In this document: positions 15,996 through 24,693 of the stretch, piece after piece | Numbering within the stretch: position 1 is the first letter of the stretch | Layout of the letters: every line of letters starts with the position of its first letter | Origin: Methanofastidiosum sp. | GTDB taxonomy: Archaea; Methanobacteriota_B; Thermococci; Methanofastidiosales; Methanofastidiosaceae | Direction of reading: 5' to 3' | Assembly (NCBI GenBank): GCA_013178285.1 | Contig: JABLXD010000001.1 | Coordinates: 62,001-126,000 of the forward strand | DNA length: 64,000 bases | The notes under the pieces: generated by a model | The model's database searches: none | What the model was told of the DNA's origin: nothing | What the model saw: the letters and a program-made list of their open reading frames with translations, nothing else | Position numbers and translations under genes: made by a program

Positions 15996-16187
15996 TCATA
16001 TCCCAAGCTGCTTTTTTGCATCCTTTAACGAAACAAGGTTTTCCTTGTCAAAACTTCTAATGTAAGCGTTGAACTCTTCCTCGCTCAAAGCATCTTCCTT
16101 TTCCATCATGTGCTGCTTGATATAGGTAAGATCTTCTTCTATCGAGTTTAGTTTTTCTACTATTATTTTCTCTAGCTTACTTTCCAT
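15996..16187 (-). CDS. RelB-like antitoxin
   Basis: I take the ATG at 16185-16187, giving 63 residues (MESKLEKIIVEKLNSIEEDL); a longer frame to 16256 would add an unlikely hydrophobic leader. The product is a long acidic helix ending DAKKQLGI, as expected for an antitoxin that wraps the RelE-type toxin encoded with no gap after it. There is no obvious ribbon-helix-helix, so autoregulation is not assured. Confidence 0.75.
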   Translation of the reverse strand: MESKLEKIIVEKLNSIEEDLTYIKQHMMEKEDALSEEEFNAYIRSFDKENLVSLKDAKKQLGI

Positions 16188-16512
16188 AATAATCAATTTG
16201 CTGTCAAATTTAAATAATTTACCCATGCAATTAATAAAGTCGTATGGGAAGATCATAGAAATGGCAACGACGACGATATCTACTTAGCTTACCTTGACGT
16301 CGTATGCGAAACAGTGAAAAATCCCTGCCAATAGAAAAGTTCATGAAGATACTTGGTCTATGGCCAAAAGAATAAATTTATTTTTTTTAATTAATAACTT
16401 TTCTTATATTTCAACTTAAGATAAATTTGGCCCTAAAATAACTAATTTCTAAATATATTTTTGGTAATTAAATACCATTAGTCTTAAATAGAATAATTCA
16501 GGCTATATTTTT
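16188..16512. other. Spacer with a probable frameshifted gene remnant
   Basis: On the plus strand, 16262-16326 reads NGNDDDIYLAYLDVVCETVKNPC then stops, and a second frame from about 16321 reads SLPIEKFMKILGLWPKE ending in TAA at 16374. Joined, they look like the C-terminus of one protein broken by a frameshift. I cannot name it. Beyond 16374 there is a T-rich run, a partial TGGCCCTAAAATA repeat (16428-16440) and a promoter for the next gene. Confidence 0.35.
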
Positions 16513-17988
16513 ATGAAAGAAAAAACATTTTTACTGGGGACGCTTATATTAATAATTAGTATATCTGCCGTTTCTGGCAATAATGGGGATTTTTACAACT
16601 TTTCATTTAATTCAGAGGATAAAGTAATTCATTTAGACGTCATGAATAACGATGTCGTTTATTTCACGCAGAACGGTAATGTCTATAGGGCCGATATGAA
16701 TTCAAACAAGCCGGTCCTCTTGGACTCGCTGGGCTCAAAGGTATCCCAGATCACATCTTCAGGCAACATGATATCAATTAGAACTGAAGACAAGAAGCTC
16801 TACGTGTTCAACCACGATGAGAGGGTTATATACAAGTTTGCAGCTTATGAGGGGGAGCTCCAGAGGGTTATAATCGATGATAGGGGATATCTAGCAGTAA
16901 TAACAATAAAGGACATAGCCCTTGGCACAAGGGAGTGGATAGGCTATGTTTACTCCCCATCAGGGGATTTAATTGCCCAGAACAGATCAAGCTCAGTTTT
17001 AACATCATTTATCTCTCTAAACGACAAGCTTGTCTTTGGAGAGGGAAGCGGCAATGTTTCAGTCTATGACAGCGTTGGCTCAACAAAACTATGGGTGAAC
17101 AATATAGGGACAAGGATAATGGGTTTCCAACACTACGGCGATGATGTCCTACTGGCCTCAGAGAAATCCATCTACAGCCTATCCTATGTAGATTCACCAA
17201 AGCTATCAAAGATACTCTCAATTGACGATTACCCAAGCCTCCTTGTAAGCGATAACGATAGGGTCGCAATTTCTTCTATTGAAGGCTGCCTTTACGTATT
17301 GAGCAACAATTCACTTCAAAATCAGTTCTCTTTCGACGGTAGTACGGTAATTAAAAGCTGCCAGCAAAATGACGATGTCAAGGATGTCTACCTGTTGGAG
17401 GACAAAACAGTTGTCCTGACTGAAACGGGGAAGATATTCGTAATCCAGGGCGGCGATAACAAGCTCACCATAAACACCCAAAATACAACTAACTCAAAAG
17501 TTTCCGGTTACACCGACAACGGGAAACTCTACATTGTGTCACAAAGTGATTACAAGCTCGATGTATATAATTATGATAATATTCTAGATTTAGAAAAAGA
17601 GATAAACGATGCCAAGTCTAGCTACAGCTCATTCCTTAACAAGATCAAGGAGGAGAAGGTTCCCACCTTTGAAGGGGAGGCTATGCTAAACGACATAGAA
17701 AGGAACTATAGCGGGGCATTGTCCTACTGGGATGCAGGCAATTACAAGGCATCAAAAGAATACCTAGACGAGTACAACTCCGGGATAAAGGATTATTTGG
17801 GGCAGAAGGAAACAAAGAGCACCAATCTATTCTCCATAATTCTGGTAGCAGCGGTCTTGATACTTGCTGTAGCGGCCATACTACTTTCAATGAGGAAGAA
17901 GAGCGTGGAGTGTCCAAAATGTGGCTATACTCTAAGGGATTACTGGAGCCACTGCCCCAGATGCGGAGAAAGGAAAGGGGGGCGATAA
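16513..17988 (+). CDS. Membrane-anchored beta-propeller protein with C-terminal zinc ribbon
   Basis: The 491-residue protein has a signal peptide (residues 1-22), an extracytoplasmic beta-propeller of WD/PQQ-like repeats (about 25-360), a helical stretch (about 365-435), one transmembrane helix (about 440-462) and a cytoplasmic zinc ribbon (CPKCGYTLRDYWSHCPRCG). The layout is that of a sensor that reads an external ligand and reports inside. It opens a run of same-strand genes (zinc-ribbon FHA, PP2C, kinase) with gaps or overlaps of a few bases, so it is probably the receptor or anchor of that module. Confidence 0.82.
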   Translation: MKEKTFLLGTLILIISISAVSGNNGDFYNFSFNSEDKVIHLDVMNNDVVYFTQNGNVYRADMNSNKPVLLDSLGSKVSQITSSGNMISIRTEDKKLYVFNHDERVIYKFAAYEGELQRVIIDDRGYLAVITIKDIALGTREWIGYVYSPSGDLIAQNRSSSVLTSFISLNDKLVFGEGSGNVSVYDSVGSTKLWVNNIGTRIMGFQHYGDDVLLASEKSIYSLSYVDSPKLSKILSIDDYPSLLVSDNDRVAISSIEGCLYVLSNNSLQNQFSFDGSTVIKSCQQNDDVKDVYLLEDKTVVLTETGKIFVIQGGDNKLTINTQNTTNSKVSGYTDNGKLYIVSQSDYKLDVYNYDNILDLEKEINDAKSSYSSFLNKIKEEKVPTFEGEAMLNDIERNYSGALSYWDAGNYKASKEYLDEYNSGIKDYLGQKETKSTNLFSIILVAAVLILAVAAILLSMRKKSVECPKCGYTLRDYWSHCPRCGERKGGR

Positions 17989-17989
17989 A

Positions 17990-18427
17990 TTGAAGTTTGG
18001 AAAAGATAGCTTTAATGATCCCAAAGTCAAGTGCCCAAGCTGCAACTCCAATGTCTCTGAAGTCCCAAAAGGCGATAGATTCTTCTGCCCATTTTGTGGG
18101 GAGAGTCTCAAGAGAAATTCTGTAGTCTTGAGTGCAAACGGGAACAGGATTAGGGTAATGGTAAATCCGATATCACCTTCAGGCAGGGAAGATTTTAGAT
18201 CATTCTTCCCAGAGTCAGTCCTATCATACATATCAAGGAGACACTTTAAGTTCACAGAAGAGCGTGGAGAAGTTTGCATTGAAGACATCGGGAGCGCAAA
18301 CGGGACCCTCTTAAATGGGAAGGAGATCAGGGGGGGCGGCCCATTTGTCATAAAAAAGGGCGATACTATTGACCTCGGCGGGAGGTTAAGAGTTACTGTT
18401 GAGGGGATTGAGTTTGAATCAATCTAG
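17990..18427 (+). CDS. Zinc-ribbon FHA-domain protein
   Basis: The 145-residue soluble protein has an N-terminal two-CxxC zinc ribbon (CPSC...CPFCG, residues about 14-39) and a C-terminal FHA domain (about 50-140) with the SRRHF, ED-IGSANGTLLNG and IDLGG motifs that bind phosphothreonine. The start is TTG at 17990 after GGGGGG; it is one base from the upstream stop. It is likely to dock onto phosphorylated Thr made by the kinases encoded nearby. The adjoining PP2C gene overlaps its end. Confidence 0.88.
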   Translation: MKFGKDSFNDPKVKCPSCNSNVSEVPKGDRFFCPFCGESLKRNSVVLSANGNRIRVMVNPISPSGREDFRSFFPESVLSYISRRHFKFTEERGEVCIEDIGSANGTLLNGKEIRGGGPFVIKKGDTIDLGGRLRVTVEGIEFESI

Positions 18428-20252
18428 TAGAAGGGCCTTTCTAACTATTCTTATTATCTTTTTATTATCCTCTTCAATTGTTTTGGGGGCGGATACCGGC
18501 TATGAAAGCTATGAAGATGAGATTATATCTTCAAACAATGCGATCACAGCTACTGAAAATAACATCAGGGACGCTAAACTAAACGATGCCTTGGATAATC
18601 TTTCCAACATCCCGAAGATACTTTTGGACATCAACGAGGTTTGGTACAGGGACTACTATACACAGCAGATAAAGGATTTATCTAGCGAGTATAAAGAGTC
18701 AAACAGCACTCTTATTGTTGAGCTTGATATGGCGAGAAATACCTCTTTAGAAGAAATGATTGCCACGCTTGATGTTATACTTCTAAAAAAAGATGAGATG
18801 GCAAAGCTAGACGCTTTTGAAGGCAAAGTGACAAATTTACGGAATAACATCAGCTCTTCCTATTACGAATACGAGATAATATCTAAGATACAGGTTGATT
18901 ACGGGAAACTATCGGGGTTTATTGACAAGCTAAGATCCATAGAGCCTGAAATAACAACTTACAGCATGGAAAATCCAGATTACCTGAAAAAGATTTCAAA
19001 TGATTATACCGCTATCCAGGAAGACCCACAATACCTTTCCCTGTTCAAAGAAGATGGGAACTGGGTAGAAAACAGGGCTTCTTTTTTCAATGATTTTTAC
19101 ATGGCGTCTCTTGATGTCAAAAATTTAGAGTCAACAAAAGTGGATAGTTACGACCCGATTATGCTTGAATTAGAAGCTCTAGGTAGAATTGTTCCCGATT
19201 TAAAGTTTGAAGAGGGCAAGGAAGCCACTATAAAAGAATCAATCAATAATAAGATAGCTTATGTGTCCCAGCTAGAAAACAACAAAAACAAGCTGAAATA
19301 CACCTACATTCTTATTTTGGCGATATCCTCCATAGTTGCGGTATCTGCCCTCCTTTACATCTTCATTATTTCAAATGGCAAAAAACAAAAGGCCAAGAAA
19401 AGCGCCGCGTCAAAGTTCTTGGAAGGGAGGACACTTCTAATCCTTGAATCAAGGAAGATTGGGACCCTCATACATCCAAAGGAGATAGAGTACTATGCGG
19501 AATCAGATGTCGGATTAAAGAGAGAGTTAAATGAGGACTCTATTGGGATCACGTTCAACAGGGACGCTTCAAAGGGGCTCTTTGTCCTTGCGGATGGTAT
19601 GGGCGGCCACAACGCCGGGGAAGTGGCAAGTAAGATTGCTATTCAAACTGTCTTAGAGCATGGAAAGGAGGAGCTTTTTACATACCAGAGGCTAAGTGGT
19701 AGCGACATAAAGGATATCCTAAGGCATATAGTCTACACCGCCCATGAAGAGATACTCAACATGTCAAAATGCAACCCTGAGATGTGTGACATGGGGACAA
19801 CACTTGAAGTTGTGTTCTTGGACGGGGACCATGTTTACTATGCCCATGTTGGCGATTCCAGGATTTACATGACTTATCTTGATGATGGGTATGAAGAGAG
19901 CATATCCAAGGTGACTACAGACCACTCTGAACTTGGGATATACATGGAAAGAAACGGCGTTACAGAAGAAGAGGCAAGGAAGAATGTGCCGTCAAATGTC
20001 ATTACCCAGGCTGTGGGCATCACATCCAATCCTTTAAGCCCGGACGTTGGCGATTTTAAAATCGGTAAAAATAATTGGATCCTAATTTGTTCTGACGGCC
20101 TTACAGATATGTTGCAGGACGATTGCTATATAGGAAAAGTAATTATTGACAAAAAGCTGGATATAAAGGGAAAGGTAAACGAGCTCGTTAGGGCCGCTAA
20201 GGATATGGGCGGCAAGGACAATATCTCCCTGATACTGTTTAGAAGAAGGTGA
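18414..20252 (+). CDS. Membrane PP2C-family protein phosphatase
   Basis: I use the TTG at 18414, 7 bases after GAGGGG (an upstream TTG at 18399 lacks a site). About 612 residues: an N-terminal signal/anchor (RRAFLTILIIFLLSSSIVLG), an extracytoplasmic helical region (about 25-290), a transmembrane helix (about 295-318) and a cytoplasmic PP2C domain (about 355-610). Catalytic motifs are complete: VLADGMGGHNAGE, MGTTLE, VGDSRIY, ICSDGLTDM and GGKDNISLI, giving the Asp residues that bind Mn2+/Mg2+. It dephosphorylates Ser/Thr, here presumably substrates of the kinase encoded 9 bases downstream. Confidence 0.9.
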   Translation: MNQSSRRAFLTILIIFLLSSSIVLGADTGYESYEDEIISSNNAITATENNIRDAKLNDALDNLSNIPKILLDINEVWYRDYYTQQIKDLSSEYKESNSTLIVELDMARNTSLEEMIATLDVILLKKDEMAKLDAFEGKVTNLRNNISSSYYEYEIISKIQVDYGKLSGFIDKLRSIEPEITTYSMENPDYLKKISNDYTAIQEDPQYLSLFKEDGNWVENRASFFNDFYMASLDVKNLESTKVDSYDPIMLELEALGRIVPDLKFEEGKEATIKESINNKIAYVSQLENNKNKLKYTYILILAISSIVAVSALLYIFIISNGKKQKAKKSAASKFLEGRTLLILESRKIGTLIHPKEIEYYAESDVGLKRELNEDSIGITFNRDASKGLFVLADGMGGHNAGEVASKIAIQTVLEHGKEELFTYQRLSGSDIKDILRHIVYTAHEEILNMSKCNPEMCDMGTTLEVVFLDGDHVYYAHVGDSRIYMTYLDDGYEESISKVTTDHSELGIYMERNGVTEEEARKNVPSNVITQAVGITSNPLSPDVGDFKIGKNNWILICSDGLTDMLQDDCYIGKVIIDKKLDIKGKVNELVRAAKDMGGKDNISLILFRRR

Positions 20253-20261
20253 TTTCTAGAG

Positions 20262-21443
20262 ATGTTAGAAGGTGGGGAGGAGCTAAGAGGTATTTCTGGG
20301 GTGACCTATAAAGTCACAAGGAAGCTCAAAGAGGGAGGAATGGGCGTAGTCTGGCTTGCAAAAAGCTCCCGTGGACTCCCTGTTGTTCTAAAGCTGCCCA
20401 AACTTGACGGGGAAAACGACGATATAAAAATAGAAAAGATACTGATTGAAAATGATTTTTTATCTAATCTGAAACATCCAAACATTGTGGAATACCTTGA
20501 CACCATAAACTATGTCTATCAGGGTATAAGATTCCCAATAATAGTTCTCCGCTTTATTGAAGGTAGGAGATTGAAAGAGGTATACTGGGGTTATCCAGCC
20601 TCTGAAGACGAAGCTATGCAGATTATTGTCCCAATTTTAAACGCTATCAGTTACCTTCACTCATTGAACATCATACACAGGGATATTAAACCAGAGAATA
20701 TCCTGATGGATAATAATAAGCCCGTACTAATTGACTTTGGCGCTGCAAAAAGCGGGTACAAGGAAGCTGAGCTTGTCATTGGCACACCAGGGTGGGCTGC
20801 ACCCGAGCAGCTTAACGGCAGTGCACCTTCTCCTCAAAGTGATATCTACTCTCTAGGCGCATTGATATTCTATCTAATGACAGGAAAGGAACCGAAATCC
20901 TATCTCCTAAACAACGGGCAGCTGTCGGTAGACCCGATCTCAATAAACAACAGAATGCCAAAAAAGATCTCTGATGTCATCAAAAAATGCCTCGATGTAA
21001 ACCCCTCTTTTAGATTCTTAACTGTGAGAGACATCCTAGAATATCTTACCAGCGGGAAGAGCATAGAGGGCGACTATTTCGGAATTCCCAGGATAATTAT
21101 ATGCGGTGAGGTGATACCTCTAGTAATGGACAGGTATACAATTGCAAGGGATAGGACACAGGGCGGAACTGGACTTGCCAACATCGAAATAATGGAGCCA
21201 GGACCTGTTTTCTATATATCTAGGGGGCCGCCGTCTTCAGGGTATCTGCAGCTAGAAATAATAGGGTATGAATGGTTTAGTTCCGATGTAAACACTGGAA
21301 ACGGCATATTCATCTTTAAGAATAATCAGTGGACACAGCTTGAAAAGAATGTTCCTAGAAGGCTAGACGATGGGGACCAGATATGCTTTGGGTACAACGC
21401 TAGCCAAGGCCCTTATATGCCCTTCTTATATAAAAAATATTAA
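20262..21443 (+). CDS. Ser/Thr protein kinase with C-terminal FHA-like domain
   Basis: The 393-residue kinase has all Hanks-type landmarks: glycine loop LKEGGMGVVWLAK, VVLKLPK lysine, HRDIKPEN catalytic loop, IDFGAAKSG (DFG), GWAAPEQ (APE) and the helix SDIYSLGALIFYLMTGKEP. The C-terminal 120 residues (about 275-393: YTIARDRTQ, YISRGPPSSGYLQLEI, LDDGDQICFGYN) resemble an FHA beta-sandwich without a classical Arg-Ser-His set. No membrane helix, so it is cytoplasmic. It follows the PP2C gene, a kinase/phosphatase pair. Confidence 0.9.
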   Translation: MLEGGEELRGISGVTYKVTRKLKEGGMGVVWLAKSSRGLPVVLKLPKLDGENDDIKIEKILIENDFLSNLKHPNIVEYLDTINYVYQGIRFPIIVLRFIEGRRLKEVYWGYPASEDEAMQIIVPILNAISYLHSLNIIHRDIKPENILMDNNKPVLIDFGAAKSGYKEAELVIGTPGWAAPEQLNGSAPSPQSDIYSLGALIFYLMTGKEPKSYLLNNGQLSVDPISINNRMPKKISDVIKKCLDVNPSFRFLTVRDILEYLTSGKSIEGDYFGIPRIIICGEVIPLVMDRYTIARDRTQGGTGLANIEIMEPGPVFYISRGPPSSGYLQLEIIGYEWFSSDVNTGNGIFIFKNNQWTQLEKNVPRRLDDGDQICFGYNASQGPYMPFLYKKY

Positions 21444-21452
21444 AAAATAAAT

Positions 21453-22439
21453 TTATAGAGCTTTGAACTCTATCTTCATCGATTTTCCTACTGTTATGAT
21501 GTCTGAGTGCTTTAGAAGGACCTTCTCTCCCTTTCTAACATCAACGCCATTCACCTTTGTGCCGTTGCTGCTTTCAAGGTCCTCTAGGTAGTACCTTACC
21601 TGCTCGGTCTGCTCGTTTAAGGCCATAGTTATCCTGAAGTGCCCACCGCTAGTTTTTCTAGAAATTGACTGGGCCTCTAGGGGTGTGACAAACCTCTCAA
21701 AGTCCTCCCTGCCAAAGATCCTGTGGATCTCGTTTACTACCCTAATAGTTTCCTGTGGGTGGTACAGGATATAAGATGGGTTTGCCGCTATCTCTACCTT
21801 CCTGCCTACAACAGTTTTATCGTCCTGAGGTACTGCCCCTGGCCTTCTTAGGCTATCTTGAAGTATCGTGTCGCCGTAGGAATCCCCGGGCCTTCTATAA
21901 GGCTGGGCTAAAGTTGGGTTTATCCTTACCCCGCCTGTTGTCGGTGGCTTGCTGAACAGTGTCTGCTCCGGCGCAGTTTCAGCTGGCCTTTTCTTGTCCA
22001 ATCTGAAGCTAATTGTGCCAACGTCCTCGATGTACTTGAAGTACTGGGCGGTCTGTTTGTGCAAGACCAGTAGGAGTATAACAACTAAAGATACCCCCAA
22101 TATAGGTAAAGGAAGCAAGAGAAGGCTTCCTATATACTTAATCTTCCCAAGTATCTCTCCCAGCTCTGGAACTGTAGTTGCGAGTAGGGATATGACTGAA
22201 AGTGCTGCTAGGAGTATTATAATCCCAAACCTTGCCCAATTTCTTCCCTTGTATACGAAGTACCCTATGATTACGAAAAAAACCCCAAATATTGCGGGCA
22301 GTATCATCACGGGCTCGTAAAAAATAACTGAGGAATAGATTGATGCCAGCACCAAAATAAATCCTAATAAAATTGATAGCGAGGAAACTAGAGTGACAAC
22401 TATTGGTACTCTATAAAATCCTCCTCTTGCTTGACTCAT
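21453..22439 (-). CDS. Four-helix membrane protein with C-terminal FHA domain
   Basis: The 328-residue protein has four transmembrane helices (about 11-36, 44-64, 71-88, 102-127), a Pro-rich cytoplasmic linker (about 145-215) and an FHA domain (about 235-325; RKTSGGHFRI, LEDLESSNGTKVNG, DIITVGKS). The linker carries two exposed threonine motifs, DTIL (T191) and DKTVV (T209), close to substrate motifs bacterial kinases use. It may be an FHA receptor that is itself phosphorylated. It is convergent with the kinase gene, with 9 bases between stops. Confidence 0.85.
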   Translation of the reverse strand: MSQARGGFYRVPIVVTLVSSLSILLGFILVLASIYSSVIFYEPVMILPAIFGVFFVIIGYFVYKGRNWARFGIIILLAALSVISLLATTVPELGEILGKIKYIGSLLLLPLPILGVSLVVILLLVLHKQTAQYFKYIEDVGTISFRLDKKRPAETAPEQTLFSKPPTTGGVRINPTLAQPYRRPGDSYGDTILQDSLRRPGAVPQDDKTVVGRKVEIAANPSYILYHPQETIRVVNEIHRIFGREDFERFVTPLEAQSISRKTSGGHFRITMALNEQTEQVRYYLEDLESSNGTKVNGVDVRKGEKVLLKHSDIITVGKSMKIEFKAL

Positions 22440-22634
22440 TACTTACCACCTCTCTATTTAGTACATATAACGGCTGATTTTTTATTATATTAACATTTCT
22501 ATGTTATTTAGCCGTAAAATCCAATCCGAACGGCTAACGCGCCTACTGGGATTGGGTGGGACCTTTATAAAAATAATCTATTTTTGGCCTATATAAGTAT
22601 ATGGAAAATTGAAAAATATGGCCAAATTGAGGTT
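22440..22634. promoter_or_regulatory. Structured spacer with competing inverted repeats
   Basis: ACGGCT (22470-22475), AGCCGT (22510-22515, extended to TTAGCCGT from 22508) and ACGGCTAA (22530-22537) can form two alternative stems; TAACAT/ATGTTA makes an inner hairpin in the first. CCAATCC (22521-22527) pairs with GGATTGG (22549-22555). A plus-strand TATA-like CCTTTATAAAAA follows at 22562-22573, then a reversed copy of the short repeat (22573-22589). It could hold a small RNA or an upstream control element. Speculative. Confidence 0.35.
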
Positions 22635-23552
22635 TCATAGCCTCAAAAGTGCATTGTCCCTGTTCCTGATAGCCTCTGTATAGTTTGGATCAATGGCTAT
22701 CGCCCTATCATAGCAGATTATAGCATCAGAATAGTTTCCCATGTTAAAATAGACAATCCCCTTATTGTTCCACGCCTGCTTGTAGTCTGGATTAATTTCA
22801 ATTGCCCTATCGTAGCAGGCTATCGCCTCATCGTATTTGCCCTGATTCTTTAGAGCTACCCCTTTGTCATTCCATGCATTTGCGTAGTTTGGGTCTACCT
22901 CAATTGCCTTGTCGTAGCAGATTATGGCTTCGGAGTACTTGCTCTGCTTATTGAATTCTATCCCTTTGCCATACCAGGAATATGCAAGGTATTCCCTAGC
23001 ATTTTGATTGTTTGGATTAATCATTACAACTTTCTCAAAGTTTGTTATCGCCTCGTCATAATTTTTTTCGTTGTAGTATGAAACGCCCTCCTCATAATAC
23101 CTGTTGACGTTATGCATTAATCCCAAAACAATCACAATAATTGATGATAACAATAAAACGGCGAATATAGATGCTAAAAATTTCTTAGAATAGGGCTTCT
23201 TATAGGACTTAAATATTTCATTTGAGGTATGCCCAATATTTCCACCATTAAACTCTGGATTCTGTTGAGCCACAGTAGGGGGGGCATTGCTATAGATCTG
23301 GGTTTTTGTTTCTATGGGGACGTTATCTGAATAGATCTGTGTCTTAGTTTCCACAGGTATATCACTGGGCGCTGGGCGAGCTACTGACCCATCGGTAACG
23401 GCTTGCCCGCAGTTAGGGCACTCCCTCCAGTTGGTGTTGATTATTTTTTTACAGTTTGGACATATAGTTTTGAGCTTGGAGTTACATTTAGGGCATGTTG
23501 ACATATTCTCGTCAATCTCAGAATTACAGTAAGGGCATGTTAACTGCACCAT
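22635..23552 (-). CDS. Zinc-ribbon/TPR membrane protein
   Basis: I start at the ATG at 23552 because a TATA-like box (TATTTATATA, about 23575-23590) puts transcription start near 23560, downstream of earlier in-frame ATGs. The about 305-residue protein has four CxxC zinc-binding knuckles (CPYC, CPKC, CPNC, CPNC; residues 6-48), a linker with a twice-repeated ETKTQIYS (68-75 and 81-88), one transmembrane helix (about 120-142) and at least three canonical TPRs. The repeated Thr peptides could be kinase targets read by the FHA proteins nearby. Confidence 0.83.
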   Translation of the reverse strand: MVQLTCPYCNSEIDENMSTCPKCNSKLKTICPNCKKIINTNWRECPNCGQAVTDGSVARPAPSDIPVETKTQIYSDNVPIETKTQIYSNAPPTVAQQNPEFNGGNIGHTSNEIFKSYKKPYSKKFLASIFAVLLLSSIIVIVLGLMHNVNRYYEEGVSYYNEKNYDEAITNFEKVVMINPNNQNAREYLAYSWYGKGIEFNKQSKYSEAIICYDKAIEVDPNYANAWNDKGVALKNQGKYDEAIACYDRAIEINPDYKQAWNNKGIVYFNMGNYSDAIICYDRAIAIDPNYTEAIRNRDNALLRL

Positions 23553-23650
23553 GGGACCTAACAAGGACATAATTTCAAAATATATAAATATATGGAAAAT
23601 CTTCGATTGCTCCAAAACACTTTAATAGAGCTTTTTTGAATTTTTGTCTA

Positions 23651-24667
23651 ATGAGTGCCATTGACAACAAGTATAGGCTCTTGACTTTGTTATCAAAAAA
23701 TGAGGTATCTTCTGTCTTTTTGGGCGAGTATATGCCTACGGGACGGTATGTAATCATTAAAATTCCAGTAGTCGGTCAGGAAAAGACAGCATTCGCACGA
23801 TTTGAAAAAGAATATAATATACTGGTGGGCCTTGATCATCCGAATATAGTAAGGGTTATTGATTTTTCAAATAGTTTCCCTTATTTAGTTTTGGAATATG
23901 TAGATGGGGAAAACGCTTTGGAGGCCTATAAGAATCGTTCTGTGCCTTTAGATGAAAGTTACGCACAGTTGCTCCAGCTTCACAGTTCAATAAAGTATCT
24001 ACACCAACAAGGATTCATACACAGGGATATCAAACCTTCAAATGTCATTATAGAAAAACATACAAAAAGGGCCGTACTAGTTGATTTTGAGACTGCAAGG
24101 GATATCCATGTGGAGGACAATACAGGGATCCATAGCGGGGACTTCTCGCCTCCCGAGCTAATAACTGGCCAGTCAGGTTACTTTACAGACGTATACAGCC
24201 TTGCAAAGATGGCTGTTTTCATGCTTTCAAATAAGAGTCAAACAGATAAGATCACTCTTTACCACCAGCTATCTTCATTAATGGAAGAAGACTACAGAAA
24301 AAGAAGCGTCTATGTGGACGGGATACTTTCTATACTACCAAAAAAAACTTTGGCCTATATTTACCAGGACGGTATTGTGAACAAGTTGTATCCAATAGCT
24401 GAGAGTGAAACAAGGATTGGCAGGGACAGAATTTGTGAAATAAAAATTGACGATATTAACGCCTATGTAGATGAAGTGCATGCCGTTATAAGAAAGGAAA
24501 ATCAGGCTTATGCTATCTATGACAATAACAGTATCAATGGTCTTTGGGTCTTTGATAGGGGAAATTATATCAGGGTCTCACGGCACATTTTAAGAAACAA
24601 TGATGTTCTCTCTCTAGGATGGAACAGCAGAAATGGGCCCTATATGACTCTGAGATTTTTTCTTTGA
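23651..24667 (+). CDS. Divergent Ser/Thr kinase-like protein with FHA-like C-terminus
   Basis: About 338 residues (start ATG 23651; a TTG at 23636 is less likely). The kinase domain keeps VIIKIP lysine and HRDIKPSN, but the glycine loop is replaced by SKNEVSSVFLG and the DFG motif by VDFETARD, so glycine is lost in both. The SPPE stands for APE. The C-terminal part (about 240-338: ETRIGRDRICEIKI, DNNSINGLW) is FHA-like. Activity is uncertain; it may be a weak kinase or a pseudokinase scaffold. It lies divergent from the zinc-ribbon/TPR gene and closes the signalling island. Confidence 0.82.
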   Translation: MSAIDNKYRLLTLLSKNEVSSVFLGEYMPTGRYVIIKIPVVGQEKTAFARFEKEYNILVGLDHPNIVRVIDFSNSFPYLVLEYVDGENALEAYKNRSVPLDESYAQLLQLHSSIKYLHQQGFIHRDIKPSNVIIEKHTKRAVLVDFETARDIHVEDNTGIHSGDFSPPELITGQSGYFTDVYSLAKMAVFMLSNKSQTDKITLYHQLSSLMEEDYRKRSVYVDGILSILPKKTLAYIYQDGIVNKLYPIAESETRIGRDRICEIKIDDINAYVDEVHAVIRKENQAYAIYDNNSINGLWVFDRGNYIRVSRHILRNNDVLSLGWNSRNGPYMTLRFFL

Positions 24668-24693
24668 AGTAAAAAATAAAAAAATATATTTTT

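Noticed and set aside
21755-22320. Plus-strand frames under the FHA membrane gene
   Set aside because: These are antisense to transmembrane and FHA codons; no domain is visible in them.
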